A model generated the notes under the pieces. It worked only from the letters and a program-made list of their open reading frames with translations. It was not told the DNA's origin and did no database searches. Below, one piece after another: positions 35,649-44,400 of a stretch of DNA of 64,000 bases. The stretch lies in contig JAFDWN010000015.1 of the NCBI GenBank assembly GCA_018268465.1, positions 128,889 through 192,888 on the forward strand, given 5' to 3'. The position numbers and the translations under genes are program-made. How positions within the stretch are numbered: the first letter of the stretch is position 1; each line of letters begins with the position of its first letter. Origin of the DNA: Actinomycetota bacterium (GTDB lineage: Bacteria; Actinomycetota; Actinomycetes; Mycobacteriales; Mycobacteriaceae).

Positions 35649-37001
35649 GTGACTACTCCCGCCCTGTCGCGCCGCCGCGCGCTGCAACTGCTCGGGCTGG
35701 CAGGCGGCGCCGCACTCCTGGCACCCGCGCTGGCCGCATGCGGCTCGTCGACCACCGAGAGCGCCCTGCCGTCCACCGCACCGGTATCGGGCCGCTTCGA
35801 CGGCAGCACCCTCAAGCTGCTGGTGAACCAACCGCATGTGACGTCGTTCCGCGACATCCTGGCGCCGGCGTGGAATGCCGCCACCGGCGGCACGCTCGAG
35901 GTGACCGCCGCGCCGTATGACCAGCTGACCAGCAAGCAGATCCTCGACGTCCAAAGCGGCACCGGTGAATTCGACGTCTTCGACTACATCTACTTCGGCC
36001 TGGGCGATCTCGTCGACGCCGGTGCGCTCACCGACGTCACCGACTGGATCGACACCAACGCCGACGCCATCGGCGTCTCGGGATACCTGCCGTCGGTCTA
36101 TGACCCCTACACCCTGCTGGACGGCAAACGCTACGGGCTGCCCTACGACGGCGACATCCACATCCTGTTCTACAACGCCGAACTGCTGGACCGGTACGGA
36201 CTCGAACCGCCACGGACCTGGGATGACTACGACGCGGTCGCCGCGAAGATCACCACCGACGCCCGTGGCGCCGCGTATGGCGCGATCGTCTCCGGACAGC
36301 AGGTTCCGATGATCCTGGGCTGCTCGTACATCAACCGGCTCACCGGGTACGGCGGCGAACTCATCGGCGCCGACGGCAAGCCGGCGCTGACATCCGATGC
36401 CTCCGTCGCGGCGCTGCAGCATCTGGTCGACGTCACCCCCAACGCGCTTCCCACGCCGCTGCAGATCGGATTCGACCAGGCCAACCAGGCGTTCCTGGCA
36501 GGGCAGGGTGCGCTGTTGGACACGTGGACCGATATGGCGCTGCGGGCCGAGGATCCGTCCGCGTCGAAGATCGCCGGCAAGTGGGGTGCGGTGTCGCTGC
36601 CCGTCGGCGGCTCCAACACCACACCGCGCGCCGCGCTGGACGCCGGCTTCGGACTGGGTATCTCGACCGCGTCGCAGCACAAGGACGCCGCGGCGGCGTT
36701 CATCGCGTGGGCGACCGCGGCCCCGCAGAATCTGGCGGTGTCGTCCACCGCCGGCGCCGGTATCGATCCGGTGCGCGGCGAGGTGCTCAACTCCGATGGC
36801 TACGCCAACGTCGTCACCGCCGCCATCGGCCCCATCCGCGAAGGCCTCAACGGCCATCCGCTCGTGTGGCCCAAACACGCCGGAGCACCGAAGCTGCTGC
36901 AGGACCTCGTCGATCAGCTGGCCCTGGCGATCGCGGGCGGCCAGACCGTCGAGCAGTCCCTGCAGAACGCCCAGACCAGCTGGGAAAACGCCACCGTATG
37001 A
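35649..37001 (+). CDS. ABC transporter solute-binding lipoprotein (family 1)
   Basis: A 450-residue extracellular binding protein. The N-terminus has a twin-arginine type start (SRRRALQLLG) and a lipobox LAAC at about residue 33, so it is probably exported folded and lipid-anchored. The body is the family 1 type used for sugars, glycerol-phosphate or polyamines (YDQLTSKQILDVQSGTGEFDVF, GLPYDGDIHILFYNAELLDRYG). Its stop overlaps the first permease start (ATGA). Neighbouring monooxygenases suggest an organosulfur or sulfonated sugar ligand, which is inference only. Confidence 0.92.
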   Translation: MTTPALSRRRALQLLGLAGGAALLAPALAACGSSTTESALPSTAPVSGRFDGSTLKLLVNQPHVTSFRDILAPAWNAATGGTLEVTAAPYDQLTSKQILDVQSGTGEFDVFDYIYFGLGDLVDAGALTDVTDWIDTNADAIGVSGYLPSVYDPYTLLDGKRYGLPYDGDIHILFYNAELLDRYGLEPPRTWDDYDAVAAKITTDARGAAYGAIVSGQQVPMILGCSYINRLTGYGGELIGADGKPALTSDASVAALQHLVDVTPNALPTPLQIGFDQANQAFLAGQGALLDTWTDMALRAEDPSASKIAGKWGAVSLPVGGSNTTPRAALDAGFGLGISTASQHKDAAAAFIAWATAAPQNLAVSSTAGAGIDPVRGEVLNSDGYANVVTAAIGPIREGLNGHPLVWPKHAGAPKLLQDLVDQLALAIAGGQTVEQSLQNAQTSWENATV

Positions 37002-37870
37002 GCCGGCGCGTCCCGCTGTGGCTGGCGTTGCCCGCCGCGGCCGGGCTGGTGGTGTTCCTGGTCTACCCGACGGTCTATCTGATCGCACTGGCGCTGACCG
37101 ATTCATCGCTGGCACATCCATTGGGCACTTTCACCGGCGCAGCGAATTTCGGCACCGCGCTGTCCTCGCCCGCGTTCGTGCCGTCGCTGTGGCGGTCGAC
37201 GGGATTCGCGGTCATCGTCGCGGCGTCCACCACGGTCCTGGGAGTGGCGGCGGCGGTGTTGCTGCGGCTGCGCGGCAGCCGGTTCGGTGTCGTCGGGGCG
37301 CTGCTGCTGCTTCCTTTGGTGACCGCGCCCGTCCTGATCGGGGTGGCGTGGAAACTGCTGCTCGCGCCGGTCGGCGGCGGGCTGGCGGGCGTCTTCGGTG
37401 CCGTCGGGCTGGCCGGGTTCAATCCGCTGGGCTCGGGTGCGGGCGCGTTCCTCACCCTCGCGGCGATCCACATCTGGCAGTGGACCCCGTTCTCGGTGCT
37501 CATCGTGTTCGCCGCCCTCGGGGCGGTCCGCCCGGAACTGCTCGAATCGGCCCGCATCGACGGCGCCGGCCGGCTGCGCACCTTCACCACGGTGGTGTGG
37601 CCGACGGTCGCGCCGACGGTGTGGGCGGTGGCCATCCTGCAGCTGGTCTTCGGGTTCAAGGCGTTCGACCTGGTCGCGGTCATCACCTCGGGCGGGCCGG
37701 GGTTTGCCACGACGCTCTCGCCGTACGCGATCTACCAGACCGGGCTGCGCGGCAGTTTCGACATGGGCACCGCGGCCGCGCAGACCCTGATCTTCGCCTT
37801 CGTCGTCGGCGCGGTGGCGACGGTGTTCACCACCGCCAGGGCCAGGGCCGTCGGGGCCGAGCACCGATGA
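36998..37870 (+). CDS. ABC transporter permease (MalF/UgpA type)
   Basis: A 290-residue permease with six predicted transmembrane helices. The cytoplasmic EAA loop is visible as ELLESARIDGAGRLRTFTTVVWPTVAP (about residues 182-208). N-terminal LPAAAGLVVFLVYPTVYLIALALTDS is the usual first helix of the MalF-like subunit. It overlaps the binding-protein gene and the second permease gene by 4 bp each, so the four transporter genes are a coupled operon. Confidence 0.92.
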   Translation: MSRRVPLWLALPAAAGLVVFLVYPTVYLIALALTDSSLAHPLGTFTGAANFGTALSSPAFVPSLWRSTGFAVIVAASTTVLGVAAAVLLRLRGSRFGVVGALLLLPLVTAPVLIGVAWKLLLAPVGGGLAGVFGAVGLAGFNPLGSGAGAFLTLAAIHIWQWTPFSVLIVFAALGAVRPELLESARIDGAGRLRTFTTVVWPTVAPTVWAVAILQLVFGFKAFDLVAVITSGGPGFATTLSPYAIYQTGLRGSFDMGTAAAQTLIFAFVVGAVATVFTTARARAVGAEHR

Positions 37871-38682
37871 GCACCTCGTCGTGGCGCCGGGTGCTGGTCT
37901 GGGCGGGACTCTTCGGCGTGGTCCTCGTCGCGCTGACCCCGATCGGCTACCTCGTATCGCTGGCGGCCCGCAGACCCGACGACGTGCTGAACTCGAGCCT
38001 GTTCCCGACGTCGCTGACAACCGAGAACGTCACCAGGGTGTTCGACACCATCGCGTTGGGCACCATGTTGCAGAACTCGTGGATGTCGGCGCTGGGCGCC
38101 GCGGTGCTCGCGGTGCTCATCGCCGTCCCGGCCGCGTATTTCACCGCCCGCCGCTTCCGCGGGGAGCGGCTGCTGACCGTGCTGCTGGCCAGCTATTGCG
38201 CGCCCCCCATCGTCGCGATCATCCCGCTGTTCTTCCTGCTGCGCCACGCCGGCCTCACCAACACCGTGGCGGGACTGATTCTCGTCAACGGCATCGCCAA
38301 TGTGCCGGTCGCGGTGTGGCTCCTGGACGGCTTCGTGCGGCGGATCCCGGTCGAGATCGACGAGGCCGCCGTCGTCGACGGACTGACGGTGGGCGGGGCC
38401 TTCCGCAAAGCGGTGCTGCCGCTGCTGTGGCCGGGTGTCGTCGCCGCGTTCCTCGTGGTGTTCTTCTTGAGCTACAACGATTTCCTGTTCGCCGTGTTCC
38501 TCGCCGTGACGAAGGAGAGCCAGACGTTGACGGTCGGTTTGTCACTGTTCCAGGGCGACCGCAACGTCCAGTTCGGTCAGCAGGCGGCCGCAGGCCTGCT
38601 CGGGATCGCCCCGGTCTACCTGCTCGCCCTGGCGGCGCAACGCCACCTGGTCGGCGGCCTGACCACCGGGGCCACCAAATGA
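37867..38682 (+). CDS. ABC transporter permease (MalG/UgpE type)
   Basis: A 271-residue second permease with six predicted helices and the EAA loop EIDEAAVVDGLTVGGAFRKAVLPLLWP. The segment LSYNDFLFAVFLA is typical of MalG-type subunits. It pairs with the preceding permease and overlaps the ATPase gene by 4 bp. Confidence 0.92.
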   Translation: MSTSSWRRVLVWAGLFGVVLVALTPIGYLVSLAARRPDDVLNSSLFPTSLTTENVTRVFDTIALGTMLQNSWMSALGAAVLAVLIAVPAAYFTARRFRGERLLTVLLASYCAPPIVAIIPLFFLLRHAGLTNTVAGLILVNGIANVPVAVWLLDGFVRRIPVEIDEAAVVDGLTVGGAFRKAVLPLLWPGVVAAFLVVFFLSYNDFLFAVFLAVTKESQTLTVGLSLFQGDRNVQFGQQAAAGLLGIAPVYLLALAAQRHLVGGLTTGATK

Positions 38683-39743
38683 GCCCGGTCGAGCTGACGG
38701 GCATCACCAAGAGCTACGGCGGAGGACCGGTGGTCGACGACCTGAGCCTGACCCTCCCCGACGGTTCGCTGACCGTGCTGGTCGGGCCGTCCGGCTGCGG
38801 TAAGTCCACGACGTTGCGGATCGTCGCCGGGCTGGAGTCCGCCGACGCAGGGACGGTGCACATCGGCGGGCGTGACGTCACCGGCGCGACACCGCGGGAG
38901 CGCGACGTCGCGATGGTGTTCCAGAACTACGCCCTCTATCCGCAGCTGACGGTCGCAGGCAACATCGCATTCCCGCTGCGCAACGCAGGTGTACCGAAAG
39001 CCGTTGTGGGCCAGCGTGTCCGAGAGGTTGCCGAGCGGGTCGGGATCGAGGGGCTGCTGGCGCGCAAACCCCGGCAACTGTCGGGCGGTCAGCAGCAGCG
39101 TGTCGCGATCGCCCGCGCGCTGGTGCGGACACCGTCGGTGTTCCTCTTCGACGAGCCGCTGAGCAACCTGGATGCCAAGTTGCGGGTGGAGTTGCGCTCG
39201 GAGATCCGGCGGCTGCAACAGGAGCTGGGTATCACCGCGCTGTACGTGACGCACGACCAGGAGGAGGCGATGACGATCGCCGATCAGCTCGTCGTGCTCC
39301 ACGCCGGCCGCATCGAGCAGCGCGGCACGCCCGAGGAGCTCTACCGGACGCCGGTCAACCCCTTCGTCGCCGGCTTCATCGGCTCCCCCACGGCCAATCT
39401 GGTCGACGGCCGGATCAGGGCGGGCGTATTCGAGGCGGGCGACGTCCGCCTGGTGCTCGGCACCGCCGATCACGCCGCGGTGACGGCCGGCATCAGACCG
39501 GAGGATCTGCTCGTCGCACCGGCGCCCGACGGTAGCGGGCGCGTCGGTCTGGTGGAGTTGCTGGGACCGCGGTACGTGTTCATCGTCGAGGTCGGGGCGC
39601 TGCGGCTGACCGCCGTCGTGGAGACCGCGACCGTGGCCGGCTGGGGCGGCCCGCCGCAGCCGGGTGACCGGGTCAGCGTGTCGGTGCGCCCGGGTCGCGC
39701 CCACGTCTTCGACACCTCGTCGGGTTCGCGGCTGTCCGCATAG
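38679..39743 (+). CDS. ABC transporter ATPase (MalK/UgpC type)
   Basis: A 354-residue ATP-binding subunit. It shows Walker A GPSGCGKST (about residues 35-43), the Q-loop FQNYALYP, the signature LSGGQQQR, Walker B VFLFDEPLSNLD and the switch histidine in VTHDQEEA. The C-terminal 110 residues form the TOBE regulatory domain common to sugar importers. It completes the importer; the DszA-like gene follows after 167 bases. Confidence 0.94.
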   Translation: MSPVELTGITKSYGGGPVVDDLSLTLPDGSLTVLVGPSGCGKSTTLRIVAGLESADAGTVHIGGRDVTGATPRERDVAMVFQNYALYPQLTVAGNIAFPLRNAGVPKAVVGQRVREVAERVGIEGLLARKPRQLSGGQQQRVAIARALVRTPSVFLFDEPLSNLDAKLRVELRSEIRRLQQELGITALYVTHDQEEAMTIADQLVVLHAGRIEQRGTPEELYRTPVNPFVAGFIGSPTANLVDGRIRAGVFEAGDVRLVLGTADHAAVTAGIRPEDLLVAPAPDGSGRVGLVELLGPRYVFIVEVGALRLTAVVETATVAGWGGPPQPGDRVSVSVRPGRAHVFDTSSGSRLSA

Positions 39744-39910
39744 CCGTTTGGAGAGACGCGGGGCAGGATCTCGCGGATCCAGCGGTTCGGTCCGCGCAAA
39801 CCCGGCAGTGCCCGGCCGGCGCCGTGACGGGCAGCCCCCGTCGCCCGACAATACAATCCGCGTGAATACAACCGGCGACATTGCGTTGGGCGAGAACCAG
39901 TATCGGGTCA

Positions 39911-41362
39911 GTGAGTCGCGTAATCCGCTTCAATGCCTTCGACATGAACTGCGTCGCCCATCAATCGCCCGGCCTGTGGCGGCACCCCCAGGACCAGTCC
40001 TGGCGGTACAAGGACCTCGAATACTGGACGGGTCTGGCACAGCTGCTCGAGCGCGGCCGGTTCGACGGGCTGTTCCTCGCCGATGTCCTGGGCACCTACG
40101 ACATCTACGGCGCCAGCGACGAAGCCGCGATCCGCCAGGCCGCGCAGGTGCCCGTCAACGATCCCCTGCTGCTGGTCTCGGCGATGGCGCTGGTGACCGA
40201 GCATCTCGGGTTCGGCGTCACCACCGGCACCGGATTCGAACACCCTTATCCGTTCGCGCGCCGGCTGTCCACGCTCGACCATCTCACCAAGGGCCGCATC
40301 GGCTGGAACGTCGTCACCGGCTATCTGCCCGCCGCGGCCCGCAATATGGGCCAGACCGACCAGCCCGCGCACGACGCCCGCTACGACCATGCCGACGAAT
40401 ACCTCGAGGTGCTGTACAAACTGTGGGAAGGGTCGTGGGAGGACGACGCCGTCATCCGCGACCGCGAGCGCGGGGTGTTCACCGACCCGGCGAAGGTCCA
40501 CCATATCGGCCATGAGGGAACCCATTTCAGCGTTCCGGGCATCCACCTGTCCGAACCGTCCCCGCAGCGCACACCGGTCATCTATCAGGCCGGAGCATCC
40601 CCGCGCGGGGTGCGTTTCGCCGCGGAGAACGCCGAGGCCATTTTCACCGCGGCACCGACCAAAGCCATCCTGCGCGAAACCGTTTCGACGATCCGCCGGG
40701 AACTGGAGCTGGCGGGACGCGACCCCTACGCCGCGAAGATCTTCAACCTCTCGACCGTCATCACCGCCGCCACGGACGACGAGGCCCACGCCAAACACGC
40801 CGAGTACCTGTCCTACGGCGACCCGGAGGGCGCGCTGGTGTTCATGTCCGGCTGGATGGGTGTGGACCTGGCCCGCTACGGCCTCGACGAACCCATCGGC
40901 AACGTCGACTCCAACGCGATCCTGTCCGCGGTGGCCGCATTCCAGTCCGCCGATCCCGACGGGCGCGAATGGAAGGTCCGTGACATCGCCGAGTGGGGCG
41001 AAATCGGCGGCATCGGACCCCGTTTCGTCGGATCGGGGTCGCGGGTCGCCGACGTCCTGCAGGAATGGGTGGACGAGACCGACGTGGACGGGTTCAATCT
41101 CGCCTACGCCGTCACCCCGGGTTCGTTCGCCGATGTCGTCGACCACGTCGTACCCGCGCTCACGGCTCGCGGTGCATACCAGGACCGTTACACACCAGGC
41201 ACGTTGCGCAACAAGTTGCTGGGAGCGGGCGACCGGCTACCCGACGATCACCGCGGCGCGCGCTACCGGGTCGGCGGTCCCGGCTCGACGGTCATCGACC
41301 GGCCGTCGACGCTGCCGTCGTCGTCGACGTCGGCAGCGTCCCAACCCGCCCGCGGGCGGTAG
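39911..41362 (+). CDS. DszA/NtaA/SnaA-family FMN-dependent monooxygenase
   Basis: A 483-residue luciferase-fold monooxygenase. Its start IRFNAFDMNCVAHQSPGLW and the core LDHLTKGRIGWNVVTGYL are typical of the NtaA/SnaA/DszA branch, which uses reduced FMN from a separate reductase to cleave sulfones, aminopolycarboxylates or similar compounds. The GTG at 39911 gives the family N-terminus; a TTG at 39881 would add ten residues. The tail after residue about 450 is a Ser/Pro-rich extension of low complexity. With the two DszC-like proteins it could make a sulfide-to-sulfite route. Confidence 0.88.
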   Translation: MSRVIRFNAFDMNCVAHQSPGLWRHPQDQSWRYKDLEYWTGLAQLLERGRFDGLFLADVLGTYDIYGASDEAAIRQAAQVPVNDPLLLVSAMALVTEHLGFGVTTGTGFEHPYPFARRLSTLDHLTKGRIGWNVVTGYLPAAARNMGQTDQPAHDARYDHADEYLEVLYKLWEGSWEDDAVIRDRERGVFTDPAKVHHIGHEGTHFSVPGIHLSEPSPQRTPVIYQAGASPRGVRFAAENAEAIFTAAPTKAILRETVSTIRRELELAGRDPYAAKIFNLSTVITAATDDEAHAKHAEYLSYGDPEGALVFMSGWMGVDLARYGLDEPIGNVDSNAILSAVAAFQSADPDGREWKVRDIAEWGEIGGIGPRFVGSGSRVADVLQEWVDETDVDGFNLAYAVTPGSFADVVDHVVPALTARGAYQDRYTPGTLRNKLLGAGDRLPDDHRGARYRVGGPGSTVIDRPSTLPSSSTSAASQPARGR

Positions 41363-41377
41363 CCACCGCGCGGCTAC
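41359..41377 (+). terminator. Weak hairpin after the DszA-like gene
   Basis: GTAGCC (41359-41364) pairs with GGCTAC (41372-41377) around a 7-nt loop at the stop codon. The stem is short and no U-run follows. Confidence 0.25.
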
Positions 41378-41408
41378 GCGGCGGATGCCGCTGGCGGACT
41401 GCGAAACC

Positions 41409-41424
41409 GAGTAGTCATCTACTC
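41409..41424. promoter_or_regulatory. Palindromic operator GAGTA-N6-TACTC before the reducing PKS
   Basis: GAGTAGTCATCTACTC is a perfect 6-4-6 palindrome. It ends 24 bases before a TACCGT -10 box, placing its centre near -44 from the expected transcription start, a normal activator position. The same palindrome type recurs at 48851 before the SARP gene and at 59220 before mmpL. Confidence 0.65.
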
Positions 41425-41448
41425 TCGATCCGTGCGGCGGGCCGCCCC

Positions 41449-41454
41449 TACCGT
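41449..41454 (+). promoter_or_regulatory. -10 box of the reducing PKS
   Basis: TACCGT 24 bases downstream of the palindrome. No good -35 hexamer is present (TCGATC region), as expected for an activator-dependent promoter. Predicted start of transcription is about 41461. Confidence 0.4.
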
Positions 41455-41490
41455 TCCTTCAACCGTCAGTTGCGACCGGACCGAAGGAAC
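41453..41490 (+). promoter_or_regulatory. Inverted repeat covering the PKS ribosome binding site
   Basis: GTTCCTTC (41453-41460) is exactly complementary to GAAGGAAC (41483-41490), which contains the AAGGA ribosome site of the PKS gene. In an RNA that starts upstream of 41453 this would hide the site. If transcription starts at 41461 the first arm is missing and the hairpin does not form. Confidence 0.4.
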
Positions 41491-41495
41491 CTGCT

Positions 41496-44400
41496 GTGAC
41501 ATCACCACGCCCTCTCACCAGCGTCTCTGCCACCCCGCATGCCGCCGACGCGCCCGCGCGCGACCCGATCGCGATCGTCGGCATCGGCTGCAGGCTGCCC
41601 GGCGGGATCACCGACGCCGGCGAATTCTGGCGCGCCCTGCTCGAGGGCCGCGACTGTGTGGTGGACATACCCGGCAGCCGGTGGGATCCGCGAAAATTCC
41701 TCGACCCCAGCGGACGATCCCCCGGCCGCAGCTACGTCCAGAAGGCGGGCATGCTGCGCCACGATCCGCGTGAGTTCGACCCCTCGTTCTTCGGCATCCC
41801 GCCGCGTGAGGCGGCGATCATGGACCCTCAGCAGCGCATGCTGTTGCAGTGTGCGTGGGAAGCCTTCGAGGACGCGGGCGAACCCCCCAGCCGGCATGCG
41901 GGCGCCCGCACAGGGGTTTTCGTCGGCGGGTTCATGATGGACCACCTGACACTCAACTCCGACCTGCAGAACCGTTTCCGCCTCGGCACGCACGCCCCGA
42001 CCGCGGGAACGCTGACGATGCTGTCCAATCGGTTGTCCTATCTCCTCGACCTGCGCGGACCCAGCGTGTCCATCGACACCGCCTGCTCGTCGTCGATGGT
42101 CGCCCTCCATCAGGCATGTCAGAGCATCTGGTCGGGTGAGAGTGACGCCGCCCTGGTGGGCGGCGCGAACGCGCTGCTGTCACCGACCACCCACGTGACC
42201 ATGGCCAAGGGCCGATTCCTGTCGCGGACCGGCCGCTGCCAGGCGTTCAGCGCGAACGCCGACGGCTATGTGCGGGCCGAAGGGGCCGCGGTACTGCTGG
42301 TCAAACCCCTCGCGGCGGCCCGCCGCGACGGCAACACGGTCCATGCGATCGTCCTGGGCACCGCGGCCAACTCCGACGGGCGGACCAACGGGATCACCGT
42401 GCCCAACGGTGACGCCCAGATCGCGGTCATGCGCACGGCGTACGCGCAGGCCGGCGTCGCCCCCTCCGACGTCACCTACGTCGAGGCGCACGGAACGGGA
42501 ACTCCCGTCGGGGATCCGGTCGAGGCCAGGGCGATCGGCGCCGTGGTGGGCCCGAATCGCGCGGACGGACCCTGCCGGATCGGCTCGGTGAAAACCAATT
42601 TCGGCCACACCGAAGCGGCATCGGGCGTCGCCGGGGTCATCAAGGCCGCACTGTGCCTCAAGTACGGCGTGGTTCCGCCGCACCTGCATCTGACCGCGGT
42701 CAACCCGGCCATCGACCTGGACGCGCTCAACCTGACGATCCCCACCGAACCGACTCCGCTGCCCCGCCTGAACGGCCGCCGGGTCGCCGGGGTGAACTCG
42801 TTCGGCTATGGCGGAACGAATGCGCATGTCGTGCTGGCGGAGCCGCCGGAAGACATCTGCGGGTCGCCGGGCGCCGACGCTCCCGAAACGCCGGCCACCA
42901 CCGGACCGGAACCCGTTCTCGTCATCAGTGCCCGCAGCGCCGGCGCTCTGCATGACCTGGCGGCGCGGCACGCCGATGTCCTCTCCGACTCCGCGGTGGA
43001 GGTCACCGCACACTGCCGCAGCGCCGCTGTGCACCGTAGCCACCATCGTCTGCGCGCCTCCTTCCCGGCGGCCGACCGGTCGCTGCTGCTGGAATCGCTG
43101 CAGAACTACTCGCAGGAGTCCGCCGAGGCCGTCGAGCCCGCGCTCGACTCCCCCAAGGTGCTGTTCGTCTACACCGGGATGGGACCGCAGTGGTGGGCGA
43201 TGGGACGCCAGCTGCTCCAGACCGAGGACGTGTTCCGTAGCACAGTCCTGGAGTGCGACAAGGCTTTTCGTGCGGTCAGCGGGTGGTCGATCCTCGACGA
43301 GCTGTGCGCGGACGAGAACACGTCGAAAATGGACAGAACCGAGGTCGCGCAGCCGGCGAACACGGTGCTGCAGATCGCGCTGACCCGGCTGTGGCAATCG
43401 TGGGGTGTCCGTCCCGACGGTGTGCTCGGCCACAGCGTCGGTGAACTCGGCGCCGCCTTCGGGGCCAATGCGCTCAGCCTCGAGGAGACGATGCGGGTGG
43501 TCTACCACCGCAGCCGGCTGCAGGCCACGCTCGCCGGCCGCGGCTCGATGCTGGCGGTCGGGTTGGATCCCGACGAAGCCGAGGCGTGCGCGCAGCGCGC
43601 CGGCGTGTCGGTGGCGGCGGTCAACAGCACCACCTCGGTCACCCTCGCCGGTGAGCGCGCCGCGTTGGAGACGATCGCCGCCGAGCTGGCCGCGGCCGGC
43701 AGGTTCAACCGCATGCTGCAGGTCGAGGTGCCCTACCACAGCGCCGCGATGGCCGACATCAAAGACGAACTGGTGGCCTCGCTCGGCGACGTGCGCCATG
43801 CCGCGCCGACCGTCGAAGTGTACTCGACGGCGCTGGGGGCACGGTTGTCCGGCGCCCGCCACGACGTGGGGTATTGGTGGCAAAATGCCAGGGGCACTGT
43901 GCGATTCGCCGATGCCCTGAAGGCCGCGGTCTCCGACGGATACCGCGTGTTCCTGGAGATCGGGCCGCATCCGGTGTTGGGGGCGGCCATCCGCGACGTA
44001 CTCGGCGAGGTCGGCGCCAAGGGGGTCAGGATCGCCTCCCTGACGCGAGGCGCGCCGGAATCCGCGACGATGCGCTCGGCGTTCGGCGCCCTGTATGCGG
44101 TGGGTGCCCCGATCGACTGGGAGGCGTACTTCGGCCCGGGCTCGTATGTTCCGCTGCCGAAATACCCCTGGCAGAACACATGTCTGTGGGAGGAGAACGA
44201 ACGCGCCCGGCTGGCACGGGTGCAGTCCGACCGGCATCCGATGGTCGCCGACGTCGAACCCGGTGCGCCGCGCCGCCTCATCTCGGACCTGTCGTTCGGC
44301 GCCATGCCCTACCTGGAGGATCACCATGCGGCGGGCACCGTGCTCTTCCCCGGGTCCGGCTACGTCGAACTGGCTCTCGCCGCCCACGCGGACCTCACGG

